A DNA stretch of 64,000 bases, taken from contig NZ_OZ060395.1 in assembly GCF_964059125.1 (NCBI RefSeq), positions 385,680 to 449,679 on the forward strand. The letters are read 5' to 3'. This DNA is from Buchnera aphidicola (Eriosoma lanigerum). GTDB taxonomy: Bacteria > Pseudomonadota > Gammaproteobacteria > Enterobacterales > Enterobacteriaceae. The notes under the pieces are model-generated. The model made no database searches. It had not been told where the DNA came from and worked only from the letters and a program-made list of their open reading frames with translations. The translations under genes and the position numbers were made by a program. Shown piece after piece: positions 34,579 through 45,544 of this stretch. The stretch's first letter is position 1; each line of letters starts with the position of its first letter.

Positions 34579-35937
34579 ATGTTTAATAAATTAACTGAAA
34601 GTTTAACTCACATAATTAAAAATATATCAAATCAAGGTAGAATTACAGAAACAAATATTCAAAAAATTTTAAGAGAAATAAGAAAAGCATTATTGGAAGC
34701 TGATGTATCTTTATCAGTTATACAAAATTTTATTTCTTCTATCAAAAAAAAATTTATAGGTTCAATTGTTAACAAAAGTTTAACCCCTGGTCAAGAATTT
34801 TTAAAAATTATTAAACAAGAACTTATTATCATTATGGGAAATAATAATAGTAAAATTAATTTATCTACTACTCCACCAGCTATAATATTAGTAATAGGAC
34901 TACAAGGAGTAGGAAAAACTACTACAGTAGCAAAATTAGGAAAATTTATTAAAGAAAACAAGAAAAAAAAAATATTAATAACATCTACTGACGTATATAG
35001 ATTAGCAGCAATAAAACAACTTCAAATTTTATCTAAAAAAATTAATATTGACTATTTTTCTACTGATATTACAAACGAACCATTAAAAATAGCACAACAA
35101 GCATTAGAGTACACTAAATCCAAACTGTATGACATATTAATAATTGATACAGCTGGTCGTTTGCATACAAATATAACAATGATGAACGAAATAAAAAATA
35201 TACACCAAATAATTAACCCAATTGAAACGCTATTGGTTGTTGATTCGATGATGGGACAAGATTCAATCAATATGATAAACATTTTTAATAATTCTATACC
35301 AATAACAGGAGTAATATTAACAAAAATAGATGGTGATGCAAGAGGAGGAATTGCATTATCTATTCGTTATTTAACAAATATACCTATTAAACTAATCGGA
35401 AATGGAGAACAATTAAATAAATTACAAATATTTAATCCAGAACAAATAGCGTCTCGTATTCTAGGAATGCACGATATGTTATCTGTAATAAAAGAAATTG
35501 AAGAAAAAGTTGATACAAAACAAGTTAAAAATATAACTACAAATATTAATAAAGGTGATAAATTTAATTTAAATGATTTTTTAATACAAATTAAACAAAT
35601 TAATAATATGGATAACATGGTAGATTTACTAAAAAAACTACCTAATAATCAAATGATTATTAAAAATTTTGATTCATACTTTAATAAAAAAATAATAATC
35701 AAAGTAGAATCTATAATTAATTCTATGACTCCAAAAGAAAGAAATACACCTGATATTATAAAAGGTTCTAGAAAAAAAAGAATAGCAACAGGTTCAGGAA
35801 TACCAATATATGAAATTAATAATATTTTAAAAAAATTTGAAGAAATGAAAAAAATGATAAAAAAAATAAAACATAAAGGTATTCATACTGTACTCAAAAA
35901 CATAAAAAATAGTATTTTAAAAAACAATATTTTCTAA
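34579..35937 (+). CDS. ffh: Signal recognition particle protein Ffh
   Basis: SRP54 GTPase binding 4.5S RNA and signal sequences of nascent membrane proteins. 452 residues (E. coli 453). N domain, then G domain with GLQGVGKTT (107-115), DTAGRL and TKIDGDARGG, then the Met-rich M domain ([11 protein letters not shown], the RKKRIATGSGIPIYEIN RNA-binding helix region, and a final KKFEEMKKMIKK). AAGGA precedes the ATG. It lies upstream of rpsP as in E. coli. Confidence 0.98.
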   Translation: MFNKLTESLTHIIKNISNQGRITETNIQKILREIRKALLEADVSLSVIQNFISSIKKKFIGSIVNKSLTPGQEFLKIIKQELIIIMGNNNSKINLSTTPPAIILVIGLQGVGKTTTVAKLGKFIKENKKKKILITSTDVYRLAAIKQLQILSKKINIDYFSTDITNEPLKIAQQALEYTKSKLYDILIIDTAGRLHTNITMMNEIKNIHQIINPIETLLVVDSMMGQDSINMINIFNNSIPITGVILTKIDGDARGGIALSIRYLTNIPIKLIGNGEQLNKLQIFNPEQIASRILGMHDMLSVIKEIEEKVDTKQVKNITTNINKGDKFNLNDFLIQIKQINNMDNMVDLLKKLPNNQMIIKNFDSYFNKKIIIKVESIINSMTPKERNTPDIIKGSRKKRIATGSGIPIYEINNILKKFEEMKKMIKKIKHKGIHTVLKNIKNSILKNNIF

Positions 35938-36051
35938 CAAAAAATCTTTTGTATTTTAAATATTTAAAATGTATAGTTGATTTTAAAAATAAGTACAATA
36001 CAATATAACTTCAATTACTTAATAATATTTAATTAGATATAGAGAATAATT

Positions 36052-36315
36052 ATGGTTAAAATTCGTTTAGCTAGACATGGAGTAAAAAAAAGACCATTTT
36101 TTAAAATAGTTATTGCAGATAGCCGTTTTCGCAGAGATGGTCGATTTATTGAAAAAATTGGATTTTTTAATCCTATTGCAGCAGGTAAAGAACAAAACTT
36201 ATTTATTAATATTCAAAGAGTAAAATATTGGATACAAAAAGGAGCTCAATTATCTAATAGAGTAAAATATTTAATTAAAAACCAAACACAAGAAAAAAAT
36301 GTACAAAAAATCTAA
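36052..36315 (+). CDS. rpsP: 30S ribosomal protein S16
   Basis: 87 residues (E. coli 82). [29 protein letters not shown] start and [12 protein letters not shown] are clear. The C-terminus runs five residues past the E. coli end and overlaps the rimM start by 17 nt. First gene of rpsP-rimM-trmD-rplS, the conserved ribosomal/tRNA-modification operon. Confidence 0.97.
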   Translation: MVKIRLARHGVKKRPFFKIVIADSRFRRDGRFIEKIGFFNPIAAGKEQNLFINIQRVKYWIQKGAQLSNRVKYLIKNQTQEKNVQKI

Positions 36316-36817
36316 TTTTATTATTGTAGGTAAATTTATTGCTCCATATGGATTGTTAGGTTGGATAAAAATTATTTCATTTACAGAAAATATAAATAAT
36401 ATAGTTTATTACACTCCATGGTATATTACTATCAATAATAAATTAGAAATTATTAAATTATTACTTTGGAATAAAAAAAAAAATTTGTTGGTAAAATGTG
36501 AAACTATTAATGATCGAAACACTGCTGAAAAATTCAGTAATAAAAATATCATGATTCATAAAAGTCAATTGCCAATTTTACCAATATACGAATATTATTG
36601 GAAAGATTTAATAAATTGTAATATTATTAATTTTAATACTTACCTTGGAACAGTAAAAAACGTAATTAATACTGGAGCAAATGATATTCTTATTGTTAAA
36701 AATAATAATAAAAAAATTCATACAGATATATTAATTCCATTCATTATGAATCAAGTAATAAAAAATGTTAATTTAATTCACAAGGTAATTAAAATAGAAT
36801 GGGATATCAATCATTAG
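36299..36817 (+). CDS. rimM: 16S rRNA processing protein RimM
   Basis: 172 residues (E. coli 182). RimM binds S19 and assists 30S head maturation. The [18 protein letters not shown]-terminal barrel and YYWKDLI / GANDILIV / LIPFI...VIKIEWD PRC-barrel are present. It starts inside the end of rpsP and its end overlaps trmD by 19 nt, so the three genes are probably translationally coupled. Confidence 0.95.
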   Translation: MYKKSNFIIVGKFIAPYGLLGWIKIISFTENINNIVYYTPWYITINNKLEIIKLLLWNKKKNLLVKCETINDRNTAEKFSNKNIMIHKSQLPILPIYEYYWKDLINCNIINFNTYLGTVKNVINTGANDILIVKNNNKKIHTDILIPFIMNQVIKNVNLIHKVIKIEWDINH

Positions 36818-37581
36818 AAAAACAAGAACATTCTGTATTATGGATTAATATAATTAGTATTTTTCCAGAAATGTTTCAAATTTTAAAAAATTATGGGGTT
36901 ATTGCAAAAGCATTAAAAAATAATCTTATACAAATAAAATGCTGGAACCCTAGAAATTATACTTCTAGTAAACGTTGTAATATAGATGATAAACCATATG
37001 GTGGAGGACCTGGTATGGTTATGACTGCTCCTCCATTAATAAAAGCAATAAAACATGCAAAATTGTACCCAAATTCAGGAACAACAAAAACAATTTATTT
37101 ATCTCCACAAGGTAAAATATTGACACAAAAAAATATTCTTACACTATCAAAAAATTCTAAAATAATTTTAATTTGCGGTCGATATAAAGGAATTGATCAA
37201 AGAGTAATAGACTTAGAAGTAGATGAAGAATATTCTATTGGTCACTTTGTAATAAGTGGAGGAGAATTGGCAGCAATGATATTTATTGATTCCTTAGTTC
37301 GCATTAAACCAGGTGTATTAAATACAACACAATCTTTTGAATCAGATTCATTTTTTAATAATCGTCTCGATTACCCAAATTACACTAGACCATATCTAGT
37401 AGAAGGGAAAACTGTACCTGAAATTTTATTATCTGGTAATCATGAAAAAATAAAACAATGGAGAGAAAAAGAAGCAATTAAACAAACATGGAAAAAACAT
37501 CCACAATTATTTAAAAAAAATTTAACAAATAATGAAATTCTATTAGTTAATTCATTAAAGAAAGAAAACAATAAAACATAA
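36799..37581 (+). CDS. trmD: tRNA (guanine-37-N1)-methyltransferase TrmD
   Basis: Methylates G37 next to the anticodon to prevent frameshifting. 260 residues. SPOUT trefoil-knot motifs IYLSPQG, ICGRYKGIDQRV and DEEYSIGHFVISGGELAAM are intact. E. coli TrmD starts M-W-I-G-I-I; here that position reads L-W-I-N-I-I with a TTA codon instead of ATG, so the nearest usable start is the ATG at 36799, adding 14 residues and overlapping rimM. AAGG lies 13 nt upstream of that ATG. Confidence 0.95.
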   Translation: MGYQSLEKQEHSVLWINIISIFPEMFQILKNYGVIAKALKNNLIQIKCWNPRNYTSSKRCNIDDKPYGGGPGMVMTAPPLIKAIKHAKLYPNSGTTKTIYLSPQGKILTQKNILTLSKNSKIILICGRYKGIDQRVIDLEVDEEYSIGHFVISGGELAAMIFIDSLVRIKPGVLNTTQSFESDSFFNNRLDYPNYTRPYLVEGKTVPEILLSGNHEKIKQWREKEAIKQTWKKHPQLFKKNLTNNEILLVNSLKKENNKT

Positions 37582-37632
37582 ATAATATATATATATTGAA
37601 ATTAATATTAACAAGGAAAATTAAAAAATAAG

Positions 37633-37986
37633 ATGCAAAATATTATTCAAATTCTTGAACAAGAACAAATGACTAAAACAATACCAAAATTTCGATCAGG
37701 AGATACTGTAGAAGTTAAAGTATGGGTAGTTGAGGGTTCCAAAAAACGTTTACAAGCGTTTGAAGGTATTGTAATTGCAGTTAAAAATAGAAAATTAAAT
37801 TCTTCTTTTTGTGTAAGAAAAATATCAAATGGTGAAGGAATTGAAAGAGTTTTTCAAACTTATTCTCCAATAATTGAAACTATTTTAATAAAAAGAAAAG
37901 GAGATGTTCGTCAATCCAAATTATACTACCTAAGATCAAGAATAGGAAAAGCAGCAAGAATTAAAGAAAAAATAAATGTAAAATAA
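37633..37986 (+). CDS. rplS: 50S ribosomal protein L19
   Basis: 117 residues (E. coli 115), located at the 30S-50S interface. [24 protein letters not shown] core, [19 protein letters not shown] and [16 protein letters not shown] are conserved. AAGGAAAA lies upstream. Last gene of its operon, followed 24 nt later by a hairpin terminator. Confidence 0.98.
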   Translation: MQNIIQILEQEQMTKTIPKFRSGDTVEVKVWVVEGSKKRLQAFEGIVIAVKNRKLNSSFCVRKISNGEGIERVFQTYSPIIETILIKRKGDVRQSKLYYLRSRIGKAARIKEKINVK

Positions 37987-38009
37987 TATATTTATTTATG
38001 CTGTAATTC

Positions 38010-38047
38010 ATAATGCGGTCAGCTTATTTTATGTTTGACTGCATTAT
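38010..38047. terminator. Bidirectional terminator between rplS and tldD
   Basis: ATAATGCGGTCA (38010-38021) and TGACTGCATTAT (38036-38047) form a 12-bp stem with one G-T pair and a 14-nt loop. It lies between the convergent rplS and tldD and is flanked by A/T-rich tails on both sides. Confidence 0.8.
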
Positions 38048-38159
38048 AAATTATTATTTTAAATTGTATTATAAATAATACCATTATTATTAAAAAAAAC
38101 GATATATAAAAGCAATAATAAAAGACTATTAATTAATCGTATTCCATACTTTTAATTAT

Positions 38160-39623
38160 CTATCCTGTCCCTCCAATAGTAAGTTGATCCACTTTAATTG
38201 TAGGTTGTCCTACTCCAACAGGAATACTTTGACCATCTTTTACACATATACCTACTCCTGTATCCATATTTAAATCATTTCCAACCATTGAAATCATATT
38301 CATAACTTCTATTCCTGATCCTATTAAAGTTACTCCTTTAACTGGAAAAGTAATTTTTCCATTTTTTATAATATAAGCTTCAGAAGTAGAAAAAACAAAC
38401 TGCCCAGAAGTAATGTCTACTTGTCCTCCAGAAAAATTTAATGCATACAAACCATAATCTATACTATTAATAATATCAGTAGGAGTAGAGTCACCTGCTA
38501 ATAAATATGTATTTGTCATTCTAGGAATCGGTAAATGAGAATAAGATTCTCTTCTTGCATTTCCAGTAGATACTAAATTCATTAATTTAGCATTAAATTT
38601 ATCTTGAAGATATAATTGTAAAATACCATTTTTGATTAATATATTATATTGACTAGGAGTTCCTTCATCATCTATAGTTAATGAACCTCTTCTATTTTTC
38701 ATAGTACCATCATCAACTACGGTACATAAATTAGAAGCCACTTTATTTCCAATTTTATTACTAAAAATAGAAGTTTCACGACGATTAAAATCTCCTTCTA
38801 AACCATGTCCTACAGCTTCATGCAATAAAATTCCTGGCCAACCATTACCTAACACTACAGGATACATTCCAGCAGGTGCTGATACTGCAGATAAATTTAT
38901 TAATGCTAATCTAACTGCTTCTTGTGTTAAATATTCTAACCATGTTTCTCCATTTTTATGCTCTTGATAAAAAAAATTGTAATCATAACGACCACCTCCG
39001 CCACTATTTCCTCTTTCTCTATTGTGATTGGATTCCGCTAATACGTTAATAGATAAATGAACTAAAGGACGAATGTCAGCAGCTAAAATTCCATCTGTAG
39101 ATGTTATTAAAATATATTCATACATACCTGTTAAACTAGCATTTACTTTTACAATACGATTATCTATTTTTCGTGCCAGATTATTAATCCTATATAAAAG
39201 ATCTATTTTTTCTTGATTACTTACAGTTAATAATGGATTATTAATAGTATATAAATTAGAATTAGTCAAAGAATGCAGTTGATTAACAGTCGTAGACTTT
39301 ACCTTATAATTATTATTATTATTAATTACATTTTTAACTGTTTGTACATTTTTTTTTAACATTTCTAATGTAATTGTATTCGAATAAGAAAATCCAGTAC
39401 TTTGATTATGAATTGCTCTAACACCAACACCATTATCAAGATGATAATGAGTATTTTTAATTTTTCCATCTTCTAATATCCAATTTTCATAATATTGAGA
39501 CTGAAAATATAACTCTCCATAATCTATTTTATGATTAGATAAATCGGTAAGAAGAAAAAGTAAATCTTTATAATCAATATTATTTATTGTCAACAATTGA
39601 TCTGTAACTAATTTAAGTACCAT
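38160..39623 (-). CDS. tldD: Metalloprotease TldD
   Basis: 487 residues (E. coli 481). TldD is the zinc-protease subunit of TldD/TldE (PmbA), known for cleaving modified peptides and leader peptides. The HExxxH site is H268-E-A-V-G-H273 in [17 protein letters not shown]; the C-terminal half with [26 protein letters not shown] and [18 protein letters not shown] is highly conserved. Its partner PmbA is not in this window. AAGTGGG precedes the ATG. Confidence 0.96.
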   Translation of the reverse strand: MVLKLVTDQLLTINNIDYKDLLFLLTDLSNHKIDYGELYFQSQYYENWILEDGKIKNTHYHLDNGVGVRAIHNQSTGFSYSNTITLEMLKKNVQTVKNVINNNNNYKVKSTTVNQLHSLTNSNLYTINNPLLTVSNQEKIDLLYRINNLARKIDNRIVKVNASLTGMYEYILITSTDGILAADIRPLVHLSINVLAESNHNRERGNSGGGGRYDYNFFYQEHKNGETWLEYLTQEAVRLALINLSAVSAPAGMYPVVLGNGWPGILLHEAVGHGLEGDFNRRETSIFSNKIGNKVASNLCTVVDDGTMKNRRGSLTIDDEGTPSQYNILIKNGILQLYLQDKFNAKLMNLVSTGNARRESYSHLPIPRMTNTYLLAGDSTPTDIINSIDYGLYALNFSGGQVDITSGQFVFSTSEAYIIKNGKITFPVKGVTLIGSGIEVMNMISMVGNDLNMDTGVGICVKDGQSIPVGVGQPTIKVDQLTIGGTG

Positions 39624-39973
39624 GAAAACCCACTTATTATATGGAAATAATTATATATAAAACATATATATACTGTTTAATGCTATTGTTAAAAAAAACT
39701 AAAACAGATTTTAATAATAAAAAAAAAAATAATTTTCATACCATAAAAAAAAATATACAATTTATATAATTTTTCTTATTACATACAATAATTATTAACA
39801 TCAAAATAAAAAAATAACATATTAAATTAAAATATTATAACTTTAAATTAATAAAAAAATTATATTATTAATTTAATATTCATAATATACAATTAAATAG
39901 TTATAATATAATAACTAATAATAAATAATTTGATATACTAATAAAATAAATAAAAAAAATTTTAATAAATACT
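39624..39973. other. Spacer between divergent tldD and aroQ
   Basis: 350 nt of A/T DNA that must hold both promoters. I see no coding remnant, hairpin or clear -35/-10 pair. Confidence 0.6.
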
Positions 39974-40429
39974 ATGATGACGAACATATTTAACATTTTG
40001 TTATTAAACGGACCCAATATAAATCTCTTAGGAAATAGAGAACCACATATTTATGGAAATATCACAATAGAAACATTAATATCTCAACTACATAAAAAAT
40101 CAAAACAACTAAACGTACAATTAAAACATTTTCAATCTAATGCAGAACATGAATTAATTCAAAAAATACATAAAGCTCAAAATAAATTTCATTATATTAT
40201 AATTAATCCTGCGGCTTTTACACATACAAGTATAGCTTTAAGAGATGCTTTACTAGGTATTTCTATTCCTTTTATTGAAGTACATATTTCTAATATTTAT
40301 GCTAGAGAAAGTTTTAGAACTCATTCTTGGTTTTCAGATATATCTAAAGGAATTATTTCTGGTTTTGGAATTGATGGGTATTTTTGGGCTTTAGAAACAG
40401 CTGTAAATCGTTTAAAAAATAAAGTTTAA
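39974..40429 (+). CDS. aroQ: Type II 3-dehydroquinate dehydratase
   Basis: Third step of the shikimate pathway, feeding chorismate to PheA and Trp synthesis. 151 residues, typical of the dodecameric type II enzyme. [20 protein letters not shown] carries the N-terminal motif and catalytic Tyr; [28 protein letters not shown] with the catalytic His, and [11 protein letters not shown] follow. E. coli itself uses the unrelated type I enzyme AroD, so this gene is not an E. coli orthologue but is the form known from Buchnera. Confidence 0.96.
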   Translation: MMTNIFNILLLNGPNINLLGNREPHIYGNITIETLISQLHKKSKQLNVQLKHFQSNAEHELIQKIHKAQNKFHYIIINPAAFTHTSIALRDALLGISIPFIEVHISNIYARESFRTHSWFSDISKGIISGFGIDGYFWALETAVNRLKNKV

Positions 40430-40568
40430 TTAATATTACATATATTTAAATAATTATTGAATTAATATTATAATTTTCAAACAAACTAATATAAAACTAT
40501 TATTTAATCATACTAATACAAAACATATTTTGTACAAATTTAATATATTATTTATATAATTTTTATTT

Positions 40569-40606
40569 AATTGAAGAATTTATATTCTAATATATATTCT
40601 TCAATT
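40569..40606. terminator. Bidirectional terminator between aroQ and rluD
   Basis: AATTGAAGAAT (40569-40579) is exactly complementary to ATTCTTCAATT (40596-40606); after one mismatch a further six bases pair towards the loop. The right arm overlaps the rluD stop codon, so the hairpin ends both convergent transcripts. Confidence 0.7.
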
Positions 40607-41564
40607 ACATTTTTAATGAATATAAAACACATAATAATTCTTTCATATCTTTTGGAACATCTATTTTCCAATTCATAACTTTATTAGTAGTAGGATGAAT
40701 AAAACATAATTGAGTTGCATGTAAAGCTTGTCTTGGGAAAGATGAAAATAACGTATTGAATTTTTTATTCATACTGGAAGAAATAAGATTTTTTCTTTTT
40801 ATCATATATAATTTATCTCCTACAATAGGATGATTAATATATGACATATGTACACGAATTTGATGAGTTCTACCAGTTTCCAATATGACACGTATGTAAG
40901 TATAGCATTTAAATTTTTTAATAATTCTATAATGTGTAACAGAATTTTTTCCTGTATGATTTACCATCATTTTTTTTCTATTAATTGGATGTCTACTAAT
41001 TGATTCATTAATTGTACCTCCAGAAAGCATTGAACCTAACACAATAGCTTTATATTCACGAAATACTTTTCTATGTGAAATTAACGTAACAAGATGATTA
41101 TATGCCTCTATATTTCTAGCAACAACCATTAATCCTGTTGTGTTTTTATCTAAACGATGAACTATACCTGCACGAGGTAAAAATTTCAAGTTATTATCAA
41201 TAAAAAGTAAAGCATTTAATAATGTTCCACTATTATGACCAGGTGCTGGATGCACTACTAAATTGGACGATTTATTAATTATAAAAATATCTTTATCTTC
41301 ATAAATAACATTAATTTTAATATTTTCAGGTTGGTAAAAATTAGAAGAAATAATTTCTGTTTGAATAAAAATATACTCACCTCCAACTATTTTTTTTGAA
41401 GGCTTATTAATTATAGTTTGATTAACTAAAACTTGATTATTTATAATCCACTTTCTTAATATTTCTCGAGAATACTGAAAAAATATTTTAACTAATATAT
41501 GATCTAGTCTTTTTTTTTTACCATGCTGATCTGGAACTAACGAATATAATGTTATTTTCTTCAT
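40605..41564 (-). CDS. rluD: 23S rRNA pseudouridine synthase RluD
   Basis: Makes pseudouridines 1911, 1915 and 1917 in helix 69 of 23S rRNA. 319 residues (E. coli 326). An N-terminal S4 RNA-binding domain (about 18-80) is followed by the synthase domain with catalytic D139 in HRLDKNTTGL, the same number as in E. coli, and ETGRTHQIRVHM. In E. coli bamD is divergent from rluD; that slot is empty here. Confidence 0.96.
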   Translation of the reverse strand: MKKITLYSLVPDQHGKKKRLDHILVKIFFQYSREILRKWIINNQVLVNQTIINKPSKKIVGGEYIFIQTEIISSNFYQPENIKINVIYEDKDIFIINKSSNLVVHPAPGHNSGTLLNALLFIDNNLKFLPRAGIVHRLDKNTTGLMVVARNIEAYNHLVTLISHRKVFREYKAIVLGSMLSGGTINESISRHPINRKKMMVNHTGKNSVTHYRIIKKFKCYTYIRVILETGRTHQIRVHMSYINHPIVGDKLYMIKRKNLISSSMNKKFNTLFSSFPRQALHATQLCFIHPTTNKVMNWKIDVPKDMKELLCVLYSLKM

Positions 41565-42207
41565 TATTTAATCGCTTATTCAAAATGATTATGTATATTT
41601 CAAATAAATATATTATGTTCCTATATAATAATTTTAATAAAAATATGAATATATATAAAATATTAAAAAAAAATATTAATATAACTATTATATTTACATT
41701 TATTTAAAAAAAAATTATTATATAAAAAATTATTATAAATAAAATCTATAATAATAAATGAATTTAATATATTTATATTAAATTTTAACATATATAGAAT
41801 TAAAAAATAATAAAAAATACTAAAAATCCAAAAAAATACAGATAATAATAATATTTTAATAGAATAGTTATTCATACAATATAAATATCATATTTATTAT
41901 AATGAAAATTTATTGAATAGCATTTATTTCATAATAGAAATTAATATTATTAATCTATCTATTAATAAAAAACATATATATTACTATAAATTTATTCAAT
42001 AAATATTATTGATAATTTATTAAATAATAAATATCTTAATTATATAAAATTTTTTTACAATCCATAATTAAATAATTCACAACGATTAATAGATTAAATC
42101 CAATATAAATTTTATACCACATATAATAATTAAATCGTAATAAAATTAAAGATTTTATTATTTAAATTTAATTATGCAAAATATAATTTAACGTTAAAAT
42201 ATAATAA
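41565..42207. other. Gap between rluD and alaS, former bamD slot
   Basis: E. coli bamD (about 740 nt) starts divergently next to rluD, and I recall it here in other Buchnera. The 643 nt contain no BamD-like frame. A mini-frame from about 41645 (MNIYKILKKN then hydrophobic residues to a stop) could be the remains of a lipoprotein signal, but such frames arise easily in A/T DNA. Confidence 0.45.
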
Positions 42208-44850
42208 ATGAATATAACTACCAATCAAATAAGAACAATGTTTTTATCTTTTTTCAAAAAAAAAGATCATAAAATAATACCTAGCAGTTCATTAATTCCA
42301 AATAATGATCCTTCTTTATTATTTACAAATGCTGGTATGAATCAATTTAAAGAAATATTTTTAGGTAATAATAAACCTAAATTTTCTAAAGTTGTAACTA
42401 TTCAAAAATGTTTACGTACTGGAGGAAAATATAATGATTTAGACAATATTGGTTACAGTGATAATCATCATACATTTTTTGAAATGTTAGGTAATTTTAG
42501 TTTCGGAGATTATTTTAAAAAAGAAGCTATTTCATATGCTTGGGAATTATTAACTTCTATACAATGGTTTAATTTAAATAAAAATAGACTATGGGTTACA
42601 GTATATTATAAAGATCAAGAAACATATCAAATATGGATTAATATTATTGGATTAAATCCAGAAAGAGTAATTTATGTTGGAAATAAGAAAAATTCTAATT
42701 CTCTATCTGATAATTTTTGGAGTATGGGAGAAAATGGTCCTTGCGGACCTTCTACAGAAATTTTTTATGATCCAACAGAAAACTTTTTGCAACATTCTGG
42801 AGAATATTTTAAAAATAATCAAGACACCCAAATAGAAATTTGGAATATTGTATTTATGGAATACAATCGTACACTTGATGGAGAATTAATTCCATTACCT
42901 AACAAATCTGTAGATACTGGAATGGGATTAGAACGTATTTCTAGAATTTTACAAAATAAAAAATCAAATTATGAAATTGATATTTTCGATCAATTAATAA
43001 AATCAATTTTTCAATTCAATAAAAATATTTATTCTAATAAAAAAAAATCTATTTATATAATTGCAGATCACATTAGATCTTCAGCATTTTTGATAGCCGA
43101 AAATATATTTCCTTCTAACGAAGGTCGTGGATATGTTTTAAGAAGAATTATTAGAAGAGCATTAAGACACGCTCATACAAGTGGTATGAATAAATTATTT
43201 TTTTTTAAATTAATTCCAACCCTAATTGAAGTAATGGGAGAAGAATCGAATTTAATTAAAAATAATATAAAAAAAGTACAAGAAGTTCTTAAACAAGAAG
43301 AAATACAATTCAATTATACTATTCATCGAGGAATAAAATTATTAGAAGATCAAATTAAAAAATTAAAAGGAAATATCTTACATGGAAAAATAATTTTTAA
43401 ATTATATGATACTTTTGGTTTTCCAGTAGATTTGACAGCCGATTTTTGTAAAGAACAAAATTTACAAATTGATTCAATCGGTTTCATGAAAGAAATGAAT
43501 AAACAAAAAAAACAAACTAAAATAGCAAATCAATTCGCAAAACAATATGATCCTGTTCTTACCATAAAAAACCATTCTATTTTTAAAGGATATAATACAT
43601 ATGAAACAACATCTATAATTAAACAAATTTTTATTAATGGTAAAACAACTAATCAACTTAACTGCGGAGAAAGTGGAATAATAATATTGGATAATACACC
43701 TTTTTATCCTGAATCTGGAGGACAAATAGGAGACATAGGTGAAATAAATAATAAACAAAATATTTTCAAAGTCGAAAATACAAAAAAATATGGAATTGGA
43801 ATTATACATTTCGGAAAAATATTATCAGGTAAGCTATCAGTTAATCAAGAAATTCAAGCTAAAATTAATATAAAATATAGAAAAAATATTCAAAATAATC
43901 ATTCAGCCACACATCTATTACATTCTGCTTTAAGAAATATATTTGGAAATAATACTATTCAGAAAGGATCTTTAATTACAAATTTATCATTAAGATTTGA
44001 TTTTTCATGCAATGAAAAAATAACAAATGAAAAAATACATAAAATAGAATATATTGTCAATGAATATATTATACAAAATTCGATTATAAATACTACAATA
44101 GATACATTTAATAATGCTCAAAAAACAGGAGCAATAGCTTTATTTAACGAAAAATATAATGATATTGTTCGAATTGTTTCAATAAATGACTATTCCATAG
44201 AATTATGTGGAGGAACACACACAAATCAAACTGGATCAATTGGATTTTTTAAAATAATAAATGAAAAAAGTATAGGATCTGGAATAAAAAGAATAGAAGC
44301 AGTCACTGGAAACAAAGCAATTTTATTTATTCATAATAAAGAAACTAAACTCAACCATATTATGAATATATTAAATACCAATGAAGATAACATTTCTAAA
44401 AAAATTCATGTATTAACTAACACAATACATAAATTAAAAAATAACATTGATATTTTTATAAAAAGAGAATTAATAGAAATAACAAAACAATTGCTAAAAA
44501 AAGTTATACATATAAATAATATAAATTTATTAATTGAAAATATTAATATTAGCAATTCAAATTTATTACGAAATGTAATTGATATAATTCAAAAAAAATT
44601 ACATTCTGCAATTATAATTATTACTACTATCATAGAAAAAAAAATTTATTTTATTATTAAAATAAGTAAAAATTTAACAAACGATATACAAGCAAATTAT
44701 ATTGCAAAAAAAATAATAAACAATATAGGAGGGAAAGGAGGTGGAAAGTCTCATTTATCAGAAGGAGGAGGAGGAACTAAAGTAGAACTTTTATCAATAA
44801 CTTTAAATAATATTCAGTCATGGATTAAAAAAAAATTCGAATTATTATGA
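42208..44850 (+). CDS. alaS: Alanyl-tRNA synthetase
   Basis: Class II synthetase with editing, 880 residues (E. coli 876). Motif 1-3 regions of the catalytic core are intact (SSSLIPNNDPSLLFTNAGMNQFK, GRGYVLRRIIRRALRH). The editing-site zinc ligands H565/H569 (HSATH) and C667/H671 (CGGTH) lie one residue from their E. coli positions. The C-terminal domain ends with GGKGGGKSHLSEGGGG. Downstream is csrA, as in E. coli. Confidence 0.98.
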   Translation: MNITTNQIRTMFLSFFKKKDHKIIPSSSLIPNNDPSLLFTNAGMNQFKEIFLGNNKPKFSKVVTIQKCLRTGGKYNDLDNIGYSDNHHTFFEMLGNFSFGDYFKKEAISYAWELLTSIQWFNLNKNRLWVTVYYKDQETYQIWINIIGLNPERVIYVGNKKNSNSLSDNFWSMGENGPCGPSTEIFYDPTENFLQHSGEYFKNNQDTQIEIWNIVFMEYNRTLDGELIPLPNKSVDTGMGLERISRILQNKKSNYEIDIFDQLIKSIFQFNKNIYSNKKKSIYIIADHIRSSAFLIAENIFPSNEGRGYVLRRIIRRALRHAHTSGMNKLFFFKLIPTLIEVMGEESNLIKNNIKKVQEVLKQEEIQFNYTIHRGIKLLEDQIKKLKGNILHGKIIFKLYDTFGFPVDLTADFCKEQNLQIDSIGFMKEMNKQKKQTKIANQFAKQYDPVLTIKNHSIFKGYNTYETTSIIKQIFINGKTTNQLNCGESGIIILDNTPFYPESGGQIGDIGEINNKQNIFKVENTKKYGIGIIHFGKILSGKLSVNQEIQAKINIKYRKNIQNNHSATHLLHSALRNIFGNNTIQKGSLITNLSLRFDFSCNEKITNEKIHKIEYIVNEYIIQNSIINTTIDTFNNAQKTGAIALFNEKYNDIVRIVSINDYSIELCGGTHTNQTGSIGFFKIINEKSIGSGIKRIEAVTGNKAILFIHNKETKLNHIMNILNTNEDNISKKIHVLTNTIHKLKNNIDIFIKRELIEITKQLLKKVIHINNINLLIENINISNSNLLRNVIDIIQKKLHSAIIIITTIIEKKIYFIIKISKNLTNDIQANYIAKKIINNIGGKGGGKSHLSEGGGGTKVELLSITLNNIQSWIKKKFELL

Positions 44851-45014
44851 TATAATATATCAATTTCAAAAATTAGTTAATTATATATACTATTTCATTT
44901 ATATCATTTAATTTATATTATTTTTTTTAATTAACAAATAAAAAATAATTTATTTAAAATATAATATAGAAAATAAATTAACTATATGAATTTTATGTTT
45001 GCAAGGAGCAAGGC

Positions 45015-45200
45015 ATGTTAATTCTAACTCGAAGAGTTGGAGAAACACTAGTAATTGGAGACGAAATAACTGTTACAGTACTCGGTGTTAAAGGTAATCA
45101 AGTCAGACTAGGCGTCAATGCACCAAAAGAAATTTCAGTACATCGTGAAGAAATATACCAAAGGATTCAAGCAGAAAAAAAGAAAGAATCTAATCATTAA
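45015..45200 (+). CDS. csrA: Carbon storage regulator CsrA
   Basis: 61 residues, exactly the E. coli length and almost identical through residue 50 ([44 protein letters not shown]). Dimeric RNA-binding protein that represses or stabilises mRNAs at GGA motifs. L4, R6 and R44, the RNA-contacting residues, are present. A strong ribosome-binding site GCAAGGAGCAAGGC precedes the ATG. Its conservation is striking in a genome with few regulators. Confidence 0.98.
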   Translation: MLILTRRVGETLVIGDEITVTVLGVKGNQVRLGVNAPKEISVHREEIYQRIQAEKKKESNH

Positions 45201-45544
45201 TTTAAAATACGTCTTGCATTTTAAAAAAATTGTAAGACGTATTATTTTTTTATATTTAGAATATATATTATTAAAAATAATAAAAACTATGACACATAAT
45301 TAACATTTATATTTAATTATCAAAATTAATTATTTAATAAAAATTAATATACTTATTTTACGTTAATTTAATATAATTAATAAAAATTATATTTTTTACT
45401 TATGTAAAAAATCTAAATTAAATAATTTTGTAATAGAATTATTCCTATTATTAATTACAAAAAAATATTTGATTTATCAAAAAAAAGAAAGTAGAATTGA
45501 ATATTCATAGTAATAATAATTACCATAACTAAAATTTATAATAT
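45201..45544. other. Gap between csrA and tRNA-Ser
   Basis: 344 nt. It begins with the csrA terminator (45206-45243) and otherwise is A/T DNA leading to the tRNA-Ser gene. The tRNA promoter must be here, but no -35/-10 pair is convincing. Confidence 0.55.
45206..45243 (+). terminator. Rho-independent terminator of csrA
   Basis: AATACGTCTT (45206-45215) pairs with AAGACGTATT (45234-45243), with a further CA/TG pairing inside, followed directly by a T-run. It starts six nt after the csrA stop codon. Confidence 0.85.

Noticed and set aside
41663-41875. 70-residue hydrophobic minus-strand frame (MNNYSIKILLLSVFF...)
   Set aside because: It resembles a signal peptide, but bamD would be on the other strand, and such Ile/Phe/Asn frames are expected in pure A/T DNA.
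45118-45303. 61-residue frame overlapping the csrA end
   Set aside because: It is another frame of csrA plus its terminator.
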